In this document: piece by piece, positions 37,769 to 46,374 of the stretch
Layout of the letters: each line of letters starts with the position of its first letter
Numbering within the stretch: the first letter of the stretch is position 1
Assembly (NCBI GenBank): GCA_007121535.1
Contig: SKKK01000063.1
Coordinates: forward strand, 1-55,692
Reading direction: 5' to 3'
Source of the DNA: Planctomycetaceae bacterium
Lineage (GTDB): Bacteria > Planctomycetota > Planctomycetia > Pirellulales > Pirellulaceae
DNA length: 55,692 nt
Position numbers and translations under genes: made by a program
The notes under the pieces: generated by a model
The model's database searches: none
Told to the model about the DNA's origin: nothing
The model's input: only the letters and a program-made list of their open reading frames with translations

Positions 37769-38045
37769 GAAGTCGAGGCCGCTGGCGGGGCAGTGGATGT
37801 CGACCGCTGGCCGGTAGCTCGATCCTCGGAGCGCGAAACCACAGTGCCAGGCCGGTTTCTTTCAGCAACGGTTGGATTTTTTGAGGCATGGCGAGCGGTG
37901 ACCAATGGGCATCATTCGCCACAATGTTGGACATTAGTACGACCGATTGGTGGGTAATCGAATCATCTTTTCATTCCTCTGCCACACGTTCCTTTGCTCC
38001 CTCCTTTGGCAACATCGACAATTTGTTGTCGATCTTGACGCATGA
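37769..38045 (-). repeat. Dispersed repeat, copy A
   Basis: A 277-base stretch whose reverse complement matches 55415-55692 at roughly 90% or better by eye. It contains CGACAACAAATTGTCG, an imperfect palindrome, near its outer end and a frame of 48 codons (MPQKIQPLLKETGLALWFRA...) on the minus strand. No transposase motif was found. It fills most of the 593-base gap 37640-38232, which otherwise holds only the palindrome at 37677. Confidence 0.75.
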
Positions 38046-38232
38046 GGGGGTTAATGATGCGCGCACCGTTCGCGGTTGTTACGACTGAAGACTCACTTCT
38101 GACACCGGCCAGACTTATCCCCACCATGCAGGGTGGTTTTTCCGATCGCCGACATGTTCATTGGGGGGTTGTGGCAACTGGATTGGCCCGAGAAAATGGA
38201 TGGCCGGATTTAGCCTTAGTACGGGAGCTGGG

Positions 38233-38622
38233 ATGATGACGAAGCAGGTATTGGACGTAGGCAACTGCTCGATGGACCACGGAAACATCAAACATTTGAT
38301 CGAAACCAATTTCGACGCCTCGGTCGTCCGAGCGCACGACCAGCAAAGCGCGCTCGCCCTGCTACGTAGCAGGGACTTCGACCTCGTCTTAGTCAACCGG
38401 ATCTTTCATCGCGATCGAGGCGATGGTTTGGAACTGATTTCGAAAATCAAGACCGATCCGCAGTTGGGTGCGACCCCCACCATTTTGATCTCCGACTTGG
38501 ACGATTTCCAAGAAAAGGCGATCGAAGCAGGTGCTGCCATCGGGTTCGGCAAGAAATCGCTGAACTGCCAGGAAACACGTCGACGATTGAGCCCATTTTT
38601 GGCAGCCGAGGACGCTGCGTGA
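38233..38622 (+). CDS. Receiver-like protein lacking the phospho-Asp
   Basis: A 129-residue single-domain protein with a response-regulator fold: ASVVRAHDQQSALALL, DLVLVNRIFHRDRGDGLELI, TPTILISDLDDFQEKAIEAGA and a late Lys (FGKKSL). The position of the phosphorylated Asp is occupied by Asn (LVLVNR). I recall a family of stand-alone receivers with this Asn, so it is probably a real pseudo-receiver and not damage. It has no output domain. Confidence 0.78.
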   Translation: MMTKQVLDVGNCSMDHGNIKHLIETNFDASVVRAHDQQSALALLRSRDFDLVLVNRIFHRDRGDGLELISKIKTDPQLGATPTILISDLDDFQEKAIEAGAAIGFGKKSLNCQETRRRLSPFLAAEDAA

Positions 38623-38716
38623 TTTCAGGGGCGACGTTGACTCGAGAAAAACCGGACCACAAAGCAAAAGGTATCCTGACTGATCATGGAGATTCTGCAG
38701 AACGTGGCCCCGAGAT

Positions 38717-39925
38717 TCAACGTGTCGTTTTCGGCAACGGGGGGTATTGGCCATATTGTTCTGCCAGGGCAGTCATCGCTTGCAAACGATCGGGGCGGAC
38801 GTGCGGGGATACCGAGCAGGCGGATGAAAGGATGTAGCCAGAACCGGGGCCACCGATGGCCAGTCGCTGGCGGACGGCTCGTTCAAACGTCGGATCGTCC
38901 GCCATCAGCATTTCGTTCACTGCGTCCAGATTGCCCTTGAAAAATAGCCGGTCGCCGAAGCGCTCCTTGGCCTCCTGTAAATCAACCGTGCCCAGCGGAG
39001 GCGGATCCAAGGTATCGATCCCGTCGATGCCGGTCTGGGTCATCAGGTCCAACCGGTCGCCGATCGCTCCGCAGGTATGGGTGTAGATCGGGAGCTGGAA
39101 TTCGTGAACCGCCGCAGCCACCTGCGACTCGCAAGGCAGCACGAATCGCTCGTACATGGCTCGACCGATAAACCCCGCACCAGCGAAGGCCGAGCTGAGC
39201 AAGATGGCATCCGGCTGATGCGGCGCGCAACAGCGAACTTGAGCAACCACCACGGCGGTCAGCGTCTGCAGCAGTCGCAGGCAGGTGTCAGGCGCATCCA
39301 GCAGTGCCATCAACGCGTTCTCGTATCCCAACAGCTCCATGAGATGCGTCCACGGCGAGAACAATTCGAAATGCACGGAAATCGCATCGGCTAGTTTCTT
39401 GGCTTGTTGCAGTCCGGCTGTGAACCACTCGGGATACGCCGTCGGGTCGGTCAGGTCGGCCGATTCGGGAATATCCCATAGATGGGGAGCGTGCCAGGTG
39501 TTCCAGACGTAGCCGTCCAGACGCAAAATTGACGGATCGTCCGGATCGATCCGCTGATAATCGGCTCGTGCCAAGGGGCTGTCATCCGCCTGAAAGGTGT
39601 GCGGGTTGTCGTCGGGTACCATTTGGGTGCGAAGGCCGTTTCGCCAATACAACGTTTCTGTGCCCCCCTGTCCAAGCTCGGTTCGATCCACATACTGTGA
39701 CCAATCCGGAGGCCGGCCGGGCAGATTCAGCAGGATTCCGTCGAATCGGTATCTTTGCTGAAATTCGAGCAGGGTGTCGATGAATGCAGTGCTGTCAAAC
39801 CAGATCTCGGCAGGTCGCCGTCGGCTGTGCAGGAAGTAGTGGCCCAGCGCCAATTGGCACATGACGGGTACGCGATCAGGCATCTCGTGCCGCATCGCAC
39901 GGCGGACTCGTTCTCGGGAGTTCAT
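38717..39925 (-). CDS. Uroporphyrinogen-III decarboxylase-like protein
   Basis: A 402-residue protein of the URO-D superfamily: NSRERVRRAMRHEMPDRVPV at the start, then ELFSPWTHLMELLGYEN, an exposed HTCGAIGDRLDLM, GIDGIDTLDPPPLGTVDL, FFKGNLDAV and PGSGYILSSACSVSPH. The latter blocks are typical of URO-D-like methyltransferase relatives and not of HemE, which has a different N-terminal substrate motif. The substrate is therefore unknown, perhaps a methyl transfer or a tetrapyrrole. The start at 39925 is chosen to match the family N-terminus. Confidence 0.85.
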   Translation of the reverse strand: MNSRERVRRAMRHEMPDRVPVMCQLALGHYFLHSRRRPAEIWFDSTAFIDTLLEFQQRYRFDGILLNLPGRPPDWSQYVDRTELGQGGTETLYWRNGLRTQMVPDDNPHTFQADDSPLARADYQRIDPDDPSILRLDGYVWNTWHAPHLWDIPESADLTDPTAYPEWFTAGLQQAKKLADAISVHFELFSPWTHLMELLGYENALMALLDAPDTCLRLLQTLTAVVVAQVRCCAPHQPDAILLSSAFAGAGFIGRAMYERFVLPCESQVAAAVHEFQLPIYTHTCGAIGDRLDLMTQTGIDGIDTLDPPPLGTVDLQEAKERFGDRLFFKGNLDAVNEMLMADDPTFERAVRQRLAIGGPGSGYILSSACSVSPHVRPDRLQAMTALAEQYGQYPPLPKTTR

Positions 39926-40095
39926 CGGCAAGACCTCGCTTTCCAGACGCAATGGTACCAGATTTCGGCAAAAGGTGGGAAATCGTAACGGGATTGATCT
40001 TTCCTCGAGTTGCGGTTTTTGCTACTTACCCCTTCCCGTCTCGATCCGGGACCCGGATATCGCCATTTCCAAATCAATGCAGTGGGTTGACGACG

Positions 40096-42462
40096 ATGGC
40101 CGCTTCGAACAAAAAATTTACACAAAGACTAAGCGTGCGTCTGGGCGCTGTCTTTTCCGTCATCGCTCTGGGCGCCATCGCGATCGCGCATGGCCAGTGG
40201 ACAGGCGACCGAACTTCGTCGGAACAGGCGTCGCAGGCGGCGGCAAGCACTTTGCCGCCCGCTCCCGAAACAATTCAGCCGATCCCGATGCCGGACGACC
40301 CGCCGCCGGCGCCGTCCGCAACGTCTCGCTGGGATTCCAGCCAGGGTTTTGCGACCTTGCCCGAGGCGCCGGCGATGCCGCCGGAACCAGCCGCTTCGAC
40401 GCTCCGATTCCATTCCGAGACCGATACGACCATCATCCGGGGAAAGAAGGATGACGATTCGGATGAACCACCTTCCAGCGGTCGTCAGCACGAAGGTCGA
40501 AACGCCCAACTGCCGGAAGCGCCCGATTACCCGTCGTTCGACGAGCCGCAACGATTGGATCCCGAGCTGCGAACGGGAACTCCGCTGGCCGCTGCCGAAA
40601 TGCAAGCACCCGAAGATGACTTTCCTGCCGCATCCACTCGATACGAAATGCCTGCTGCGCCATCGCACGGCAATATCTACGGCAGCGATCCGCCCGCATA
40701 CGAAAGTGCCGAGACCTCGCTGACGCCGCCGGTGCACGACGCTCCCGACCCGCCGCCATCGACCAGCCTGCAATCGCCGGCGCCGCATTCTTCGTCCGAC
40801 GATATTCCCGACGCGGATGCAGCGACCGAGTCCCCGGGAGGAAGTCGTTGGGGCGGCGCGATCGAGGACCGGGCGCCGGGTCGATTCGATCCCCCGGCGA
40901 TGCCGGACAGCCCGGTCGCACCATTGCAACCGGATACCACCGAACGCCGCACCGAGGAACCCGATTCGCAGCCCCTGCGTTTCTCTGCCTCGAACGCCGC
41001 ATCGGCTCAACCGTCCAACGATCGCGATTCGAATCGTTCCGAACACACGGCCGGTTTCGAAGGCGATGGAGCACCGGGGGCCGAATCCCTGGAAGGCCGT
41101 CAGGCCCCCGCGTTGACCGTCGAGAAAATCGCACCCGCCGAGATCCAGGTCGGCAAAGAGGCCAGCTTTCAAGTGCGAATCCGCAATGTGGGACAGGTCG
41201 CCGCGCATGACCTGATCGTCTTGGACCGGGTACCTCGAGGCACTCGGTTCGTCAACGCCGTCCCGCAAGCCAGCGAAGCGCCCGATGGCCAACTGATGTG
41301 GCAACTCGGCAGCTTGGCGCCCGATGCCGAAACGACCGTCACCATGCTGGTCTTGCCCACCGCAGAAGGCGAGATCGGCAGCGTCGCGCAAGTTCTGTTC
41401 CAAACCCATGCTTCGGCACGCACGATCAGCACCCGCCCGGAGCTGACCGTCACCCACTCGGGACCGCAAAAAGTCTTGATCGGCGAATCGGTGGTGCTGG
41501 ACATCACGGTGTCCAATCCGGGTTCGGGAGCCGCGACCGGCGTGGTGCTGGAAGAGAACATTCCCGAAGGCCTTTCGCATCCGGCGGGTCGCGAACTGGA
41601 ATACGAGGTCGGAGTCTTGAAACCGGGGGAATCCCGCCGTCTGCAACTGACGCTGAAGGCGGCCAAAGCCGGCGTTGTGGAAAATACGATCTATCTGCGA
41701 GGCGAAGGGAACCTGGTCGCTCAGGACACCATCACCATGGAAGTCGTCGCACCGTCGCTGCAGGTTTCGCTAAGCGGTCCCCGACTGCGGTACTTGGAAC
41801 GCGAAGCCACTTACGATGTGAATGTGGCCAATCCGGGCACCGCCATCGCGCGTGACATCGAACTGGTGACCTACCTGCCGAAAGGCATGCGATTCCTCTC
41901 AGCCGATCACAAGGGCCAGTACGAGCCTCAGAACCACGCGGTTTACTGGAGCCTGGAGGAACTGCCGCCGCAACAAAGCGGGGTGGCTAAGCTGACGCTC
42001 ATGCCGTCGGAAACCGGCCAGCAGCGTTTGAACGTGGAAGGCCGAGCGGAGATGGGGCTGAAGGATGCCTCGGAAAAACTGGTTCAGGTCGAAGGGTTGG
42101 CCGAGTTGCAGTTTTCCATCCATGACGAAGCCGATCCCATCGAAGAGGGCAGTGAGACCACGTACGTCATCCACCTGAACAATCGCGGCACCAGCGCGGC
42201 CACGGACATCCGCATGCAGATCGGACTGCCGCCCGAGATGCGACCCGTGGGTGGCGAAGGACCGACGCAAGTCAGCATCGAAGGGCCGCAGGTTCACGTC
42301 GACCCCTTGGCCCGACTGGGACCGGGCGAACAGACGCAGTATAGGATTCGAGTCCGAGGCCTGGCCGCAGGCACGCATCGCTTCCAGGTCCAACTGATCT
42401 CGAAAGAGACGCCCGTTCCCGTGACCAAGGAAGAGGTCACCCGCGTCTACGCGGATCGTTGA
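40096..42462 (+). CDS. Exported DUF11-repeat protein with Pro-rich region
   Basis: A 788-residue envelope protein. The start at 40096 puts a signal-like segment at once (RLGAVFSVIALGAIAIAHGQ). Residues 45-325 are rich in Pro, Ser, Glu and Asp and probably disordered. From about 335 come four or five immunoglobulin-like repeats of the DUF11 type, each starting with a variant of VGKEASFQVRIRNVGQVAAHD and containing LDRVPRGTRFVNA-like or ENIPEGLSHPA-like motifs. Such proteins are common planctomycete surface components. It ends at a hairpin repeat that overlaps its last codons. Confidence 0.85.
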   Translation: MAASNKKFTQRLSVRLGAVFSVIALGAIAIAHGQWTGDRTSSEQASQAAASTLPPAPETIQPIPMPDDPPPAPSATSRWDSSQGFATLPEAPAMPPEPAASTLRFHSETDTTIIRGKKDDDSDEPPSSGRQHEGRNAQLPEAPDYPSFDEPQRLDPELRTGTPLAAAEMQAPEDDFPAASTRYEMPAAPSHGNIYGSDPPAYESAETSLTPPVHDAPDPPPSTSLQSPAPHSSSDDIPDADAATESPGGSRWGGAIEDRAPGRFDPPAMPDSPVAPLQPDTTERRTEEPDSQPLRFSASNAASAQPSNDRDSNRSEHTAGFEGDGAPGAESLEGRQAPALTVEKIAPAEIQVGKEASFQVRIRNVGQVAAHDLIVLDRVPRGTRFVNAVPQASEAPDGQLMWQLGSLAPDAETTVTMLVLPTAEGEIGSVAQVLFQTHASARTISTRPELTVTHSGPQKVLIGESVVLDITVSNPGSGAATGVVLEENIPEGLSHPAGRELEYEVGVLKPGESRRLQLTLKAAKAGVVENTIYLRGEGNLVAQDTITMEVVAPSLQVSLSGPRLRYLEREATYDVNVANPGTAIARDIELVTYLPKGMRFLSADHKGQYEPQNHAVYWSLEELPPQQSGVAKLTLMPSETGQQRLNVEGRAEMGLKDASEKLVQVEGLAELQFSIHDEADPIEEGSETTYVIHLNNRGTSAATDIRMQIGLPPEMRPVGGEGPTQVSIEGPQVHVDPLARLGPGEQTQYRIRVRGLAAGTHRFQVQLISKETPVPVTKEEVTRVYADR

Positions 42463-42577
42463 ACGGCCCGCTCGTTGCGCTACGGGGTCGGGAGTCGTTT
42501 TCGGCCAACGATCTACCAAATGGGAAGCGGCTCACCCGAAAACGACTCCCGACCCCTTCCACCCGGATCGTTGAACG
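42452..42577. repeat. Palindromic gene-end repeat flanked by direct repeats
   Basis: A perfect 21-bp inverted pair starts GGGGTCGGGAGTCG at 42484-42504 and is mirrored at 42536-42556 (ends GACTCCCGACCCC). It is flanked by CGGATCGTTGAACG at 42452-42465 and 42564-42577. The left direct repeat includes the stop codon of the DUF11 gene. It may serve as a terminator. Related modules lie at 10.01 and 43.18 kb. Confidence 0.7.
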
Positions 42578-42664
42578 TTCCGCTCGCTGGTGGTTCCTTA
42601 GGTTGGCTTGTCAGGCTAGGATATCATAGGTACGGTCGCCGATTTCCAAGCTGACAAGAAGGCC

Positions 42665-43087
42665 ATGCTGCAAGTCCATCCCCGCATTCAGATTCCGCTA
42701 GGCGAATTCCGCTGGACCTACGCGCGCAGCAGTGGACCCGGCGGCCAGAACGTCAACAAGGTCAACTCCAAAGTCACCCTGCACTGGCCGATCGCTACGT
42801 CTGCCAGCTTGCCGGAAGACGTGCGAGCCCGCGCGATGAAGCGGTACGCGAAGCGGATCAATCAGCAAGGGGACTTGGTGATCCATAGCCAGCGGTATCG
42901 AGATCAAGCCAAGAACGTCTCGGATTGCCTGGAAAAACTCAGCCAAATGCTGTCGGAGGTGGCCGTCCCGCCCAAGCGGCGCATTGCGACTCGACCCAGC
43001 CGCGCTGCCAAGCAGCGTCGTATCGATGAGAAGAAGAGCCGTGGAAAAAAGAAGGAGCTGCGGAGAAAGCCCGACCAAGACGACTGA
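42665..43087 (+). CDS. arfB: Alternative ribosome-rescue factor ArfB
   Basis: A 140-residue peptidyl-tRNA hydrolase that frees stalled ribosomes. It has the catalytic GGQ in SSGPGGQNVNKVNSK near residue 25, and a basic C-terminal tail (KSRGKKKELRRKP) that enters the empty mRNA channel. The size and tail match ArfB/YaeJ and not the full release factors, which have a stop-recognition domain. An ICT1-like role is implied. Confidence 0.93.
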   Translation: MLQVHPRIQIPLGEFRWTYARSSGPGGQNVNKVNSKVTLHWPIATSASLPEDVRARAMKRYAKRINQQGDLVIHSQRYRDQAKNVSDCLEKLSQMLSEVAVPPKRRIATRPSRAAKQRRIDEKKSRGKKKELRRKPDQDD

Positions 43088-43179
43088 AAACCTGGCCATG
43101 GACAGACCGATCGCGTAACATAAGGGCAACGTCCGGAACGTAACCCGGCCAGATACTCTTCGGCGGAATCGGGCGGAAT

Positions 43180-43250
43180 GGGTCGGGAGTCGTTCGCGCA
43201 CGGTACCACGAAACCAAATCCGACCGTTTTTTCTTTGCCGATCCTTAGCG
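43180..43250. repeat. Dispersed gene-end repeat, copy 3
   Basis: GGGTCGGGAGTCGTT (43180-43194) matches the arm at 42.48 kb, and TTCTTTGCCGATCCTTAGCG (43231-43250) matches 10036-10055 exactly. The stop codon of the protease gene (TTA on this strand) lies inside the second module, so the repeat forms the gene end. Confidence 0.6.
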
Positions 43251-45647
43251 CAGTCGTTGGATCATGAGCACGGACGAGCTGACGGCTTGGTCGACGGTGT
43301 CCCACTGGCTGTCGGCGACAACGGGCGGTGGGGTCTGGTCGGCATCGAAACCGGGTAGCACTCGTTCCAGGAAATCACGCACGCTGCTGCCCGGAACGGC
43401 CATGCCATAGCTGTCCACCTCGGCGCTGGCCAGGCTGCGGGCGGTGACGACGCCGATTACCTCGCCGCGAGGATTGCACAGCGGGCCGCCGCTGTTGCCC
43501 GGGTTGATCCGGCAATCGAGCAGGATCATGCCGTTGTCCGTCTGTTCGGCGGTGGCACTGACGACACCGGTGGTCAGTTTCAGGCCCTTGCCCACCTGCT
43601 CGCCCAACGGGAATCCAAAGGCAGCGACCGCCGCACCTCGGGATGGCGACTGGCCCGACAACCGCAAGGGTACCGGTTCGATCCCCTCAGGAAACTCGAC
43701 GGTCAACAGCGCGAGATCCAGTTGCCGGTCCTCCGCCGCCACCGTCGCCGAGACCGGAACGGCCACGCCCGGCAGATGGACGACCAAACGCCCCGGTCCG
43801 TGCGCAACGTGCTGGTTGGTCAAAACGTGACCGCTACGGCTGACGATGAAGCCGCTGCCGGTCCCGAGGATGTTCAAATCCGCAGCCGCCTGTTTCAGCA
43901 GGGTCAGCAACCCGAGGACTCGCTCGTCACGAGGTCCGAAACTCAACCCCTTGACTGCGTACTTCTTGATCAACTCAGGCTGCTCTCGCGACAGCCAGGC
44001 TGCTTGCAGGTACAGTCGACCTGCCAGTTCCGGGTCGACGAAGTCATGCCGTTCGGCCCAAGCGTCGATGTCGCCAGCACGTGCGGCCAAAGCCGTTTCG
44101 TCCTGCTGGTCGATCTCGGACAACGAGGCTTGCCACCACGCCTCGAAGAATACCTCCTGGTCTCCGGCGTGGTTCTGTGGATCGGATTGTTTGGACGCGT
44201 CGTACCATTCGCGGAACAAGCTGACGTAAAAGGACTCGAAACCCAGACTCTGGACCAACGACAAAGCGTGACGGGCCGATTCCAACTTCGCTTTGCCGTC
44301 GCCCACTTGGACCTGAGCCAGCAACGAGTTTCGCTGATCGCGAATCCGCTGCAACGCCCCCAGGTGTTCCGCGAACCCCTCGAAGCCGCCTTCGACGTAC
44401 CCCATCCGCCCGAAAGGCAATCCGTCTCGGTCCGTCACGACAATCGTGGGAAACCCCTCGACGCGAAACTGCTCGGCCAGCCGGGCGTTGCGATCGGCGT
44501 CTTCCACTTTGGCCTTGCCACCGGCGGTACGAGGGAAATCGATGTACAGCAGTACGTGCTGGTTGGCGATCTGCTGCTGAAACCGATCCGTGTAGAACAC
44601 TCGGTCAGCCATCTGCATCGAATAGCCGCACCAGTCCGAGCCGTCGAACAGAATCAACACGTCCCGGTTCTTCGCGGCCGCCTGCTGCTTGGCCAATTCG
44701 AAGTCCTGCAGCCAGTCGTCAAAGGTCAACTGCATCGAGGCTACGCCGGAATCACCGCCGCCAAACGCAGGCAATCCCGACCCGGCGGCGCCGATGGACG
44801 GTAACGACAGCGGCTGCCAGCCAGGCTGGTACTCGATCGTTTCCCCGTCGCGGACCACCAGCGCCACGTCGATCTGCTCGTAGCCACGACGCCGCAACGT
44901 CACCTGGCGAGTGCCGTGAGGCACGGTCTGCCGCAACGCCCCCGACGCCGGGACTTCCAGATCTTGGCCGTCGATGGCTACCGACGTATCCCGACGTCCT
45001 TCGTCGGCCAACACGATCTCGATCATCCCATGACCCGGTGCCGCGATCGATCGCTCCGACGAACCTTGTTCATTGCGACCGCTCCACATGAAAACCACGG
45101 GCACGATGATGATCAGCAGCAGTGCCGCCACACCGGCACCGATGGCCCAGCCTGGCGGGCTCTTGGACTTCGACGCGGGGCGTCGGGAAGGGCGAGATTC
45201 TCTGGAGTTCTGCTTCGGCTTGTTGCGATGTCGTTTTCCCACCGAACGGGAATCGCCCAGGTCCAGGTGGGGAAAACCCGGCGACGGAGATGCCGGCGAC
45301 GGGGATGCCGGCGACGGGGATGCCGGCGACAGGGACGCGGGCGGTGAGGGTGCGGGCGGTGAGGACGGGGGCGGTGAGGACGGGGGCGGTGAGGACGCAG
45401 GTGGTGAGGACGCGGGTGGTGAGGACGCGGGTGGCGGAGGCGATGGCGGCGAGGACACTGGCGAGGGTGCGGGCTTATCTTCCGGGGCAGCGACGGTTTC
45501 CTCTTTCCGTTCAAAGTCTGCGGTCGCGCCCGGCACCAGTACCGGCTGGCCACAATCCGGGCAGCGGATTCGTCGCCCCGCATACTTCTGAGCCAGTTCG
45601 GATCGCAAGCGAATCGTTCGCTGACATTCTTGACAACAGAGGTTCAT
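43245..45647 (-). CDS. Zinc-ribbon, thioredoxin-like and trypsin-like protease fusion
   Basis: An 800-residue membrane protein. Cys4, Cys5, Cys8, Cys29 and Cys32 form a zinc ribbon at the cytoplasmic end. A Pro/Ser-rich repeat region (about 60-130) leads to a membrane helix (AGVAALLLIIIVPVVFMW). Outside lies a PEGA-like domain (ATSVAIDGQDLEVPASG-type), then a thioredoxin fold with DWCGYSMQM, keeping only one Cys. The end is an HtrA-type protease with His in TNQHVAHG, Asp in RQLDLALL and Ser in PGNSGGPL. There is no PDZ domain. The start at 45647 is chosen to open with the zinc ribbon. It may sense and degrade misfolded envelope proteins; that role is inference. Confidence 0.87.
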   Translation of the reverse strand: MNLCCQECQRTIRLRSELAQKYAGRRIRCPDCGQPVLVPGATADFERKEETVAAPEDKPAPSPVSSPPSPPPPASSPPASSPPASSPPPSSPPPSSPPAPSPPASLSPASPSPASPSPASPSPGFPHLDLGDSRSVGKRHRNKPKQNSRESRPSRRPASKSKSPPGWAIGAGVAALLLIIIVPVVFMWSGRNEQGSSERSIAAPGHGMIEIVLADEGRRDTSVAIDGQDLEVPASGALRQTVPHGTRQVTLRRRGYEQIDVALVVRDGETIEYQPGWQPLSLPSIGAAGSGLPAFGGGDSGVASMQLTFDDWLQDFELAKQQAAAKNRDVLILFDGSDWCGYSMQMADRVFYTDRFQQQIANQHVLLYIDFPRTAGGKAKVEDADRNARLAEQFRVEGFPTIVVTDRDGLPFGRMGYVEGGFEGFAEHLGALQRIRDQRNSLLAQVQVGDGKAKLESARHALSLVQSLGFESFYVSLFREWYDASKQSDPQNHAGDQEVFFEAWWQASLSEIDQQDETALAARAGDIDAWAERHDFVDPELAGRLYLQAAWLSREQPELIKKYAVKGLSFGPRDERVLGLLTLLKQAAADLNILGTGSGFIVSRSGHVLTNQHVAHGPGRLVVHLPGVAVPVSATVAAEDRQLDLALLTVEFPEGIEPVPLRLSGQSPSRGAAVAAFGFPLGEQVGKGLKLTTGVVSATAEQTDNGMILLDCRINPGNSGGPLCNPRGEVIGVVTARSLASAEVDSYGMAVPGSSVRDFLERVLPGFDADQTPPPVVADSQWDTVDQAVSSSVLMIQRLR
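45280..45432. repeat. 15-base tandem repeats inside the protease gene
   Basis: Two in-frame arrays: GGCGACGGGGATGCC units (45280-45331, encoding PSPAS) and GGTGAGGACGGGGGC-type units (45342-45432, encoding SPPPS). The unit length keeps the frame, so copy number can vary without breaking the protein. They make the Pro/Ser linker. Confidence 0.8.
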
Positions 45648-45709
45648 CGTGACCGTCTCCGAAAACTGTGTTTCAAGCGTTAAATGAGTCGCCAGCCTCT
45701 TTCTTCCCA

Positions 45710-46225
45710 CTACGGCAGGCCGAGCACATAGTCTCCATCGCCCAATAACACCTGCGGCCAGTTTCGTGCATCGGGCCGCGCGTCGCGGTGTCCCAGTTTG
45801 TACAACGTGAACCGGGCATGGCTGCTGACGCCATAGTGGACATCGGCCGCATAAATCCACACGGTGTCGTAGCCTGCCAATTCGACCAAACGCAGAAACA
45901 ACGGGTAGATCACCCGCTTGTCCGCCTTCGCAGCGAAAACCGGCTTACCGGCCAACCAATGCTTCTTGTCCGACATGCGAAACGGCTCGATGCTGGGCTG
46001 ATGATCCTTGCGCTCAGCATACATGAAATACGCCGCTTCGCTGGTCACCCGGTCAATCTGGCGGGCGTCGGCCGTGATCAGCAAGCCCGACTCTTGCAGT
46101 CGAGCAACCCACCGGTCAAACTCGGCTTGTTGCCGTCGTAGCGTTTCAGCATCCCGCCCGTCGCCCGCCATAGCGACTGCGGGCCATGACAGGACCACGG
46201 CCACGATCATCCGTCTTGCAAACAT
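45710..46225 (-). CDS. Exported protein, unknown
   Basis: A 171-residue protein with a clear signal peptide (MFARRMIVAVVLSWPAVAMA) from the start at 46225. The mature part has conserved-looking blocks (YFMYAERKDHQPSIEPFRM, VIYPLFLRLVELAGYDTVWIYAADVHY) and ends in LLGDGDYVLGLP. I recognise no family. It lies 63 bases upstream of the protease gene on the same strand and might be part of its operon. Confidence 0.65.
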   Translation of the reverse strand: MFARRMIVAVVLSWPAVAMAGDGRDAETLRRQQAEFDRWVARLQESGLLITADARQIDRVTSEAAYFMYAERKDHQPSIEPFRMSDKKHWLAGKPVFAAKADKRVIYPLFLRLVELAGYDTVWIYAADVHYGVSSHARFTLYKLGHRDARPDARNWPQVLLGDGDYVLGLP

Positions 46226-46374
46226 CCGCGTCCGGCAGCACTCGCCGTACCACCTCTCCCCCCAAATTACAAACGTCAAAAGCCTGTCTCTGATACGTCC
46301 CCCGATTATAAACGATTATCGTCGCCGTGGCCAATACAGTAGAAAAATTGCAGAAGACGACGGTAGCGCCCGTG

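Noticed and set aside
40129-41646. A 505-codon minus-strand frame
   Set aside because: Antisense to the DUF11 protein; Arg/Gly-rich shadow.
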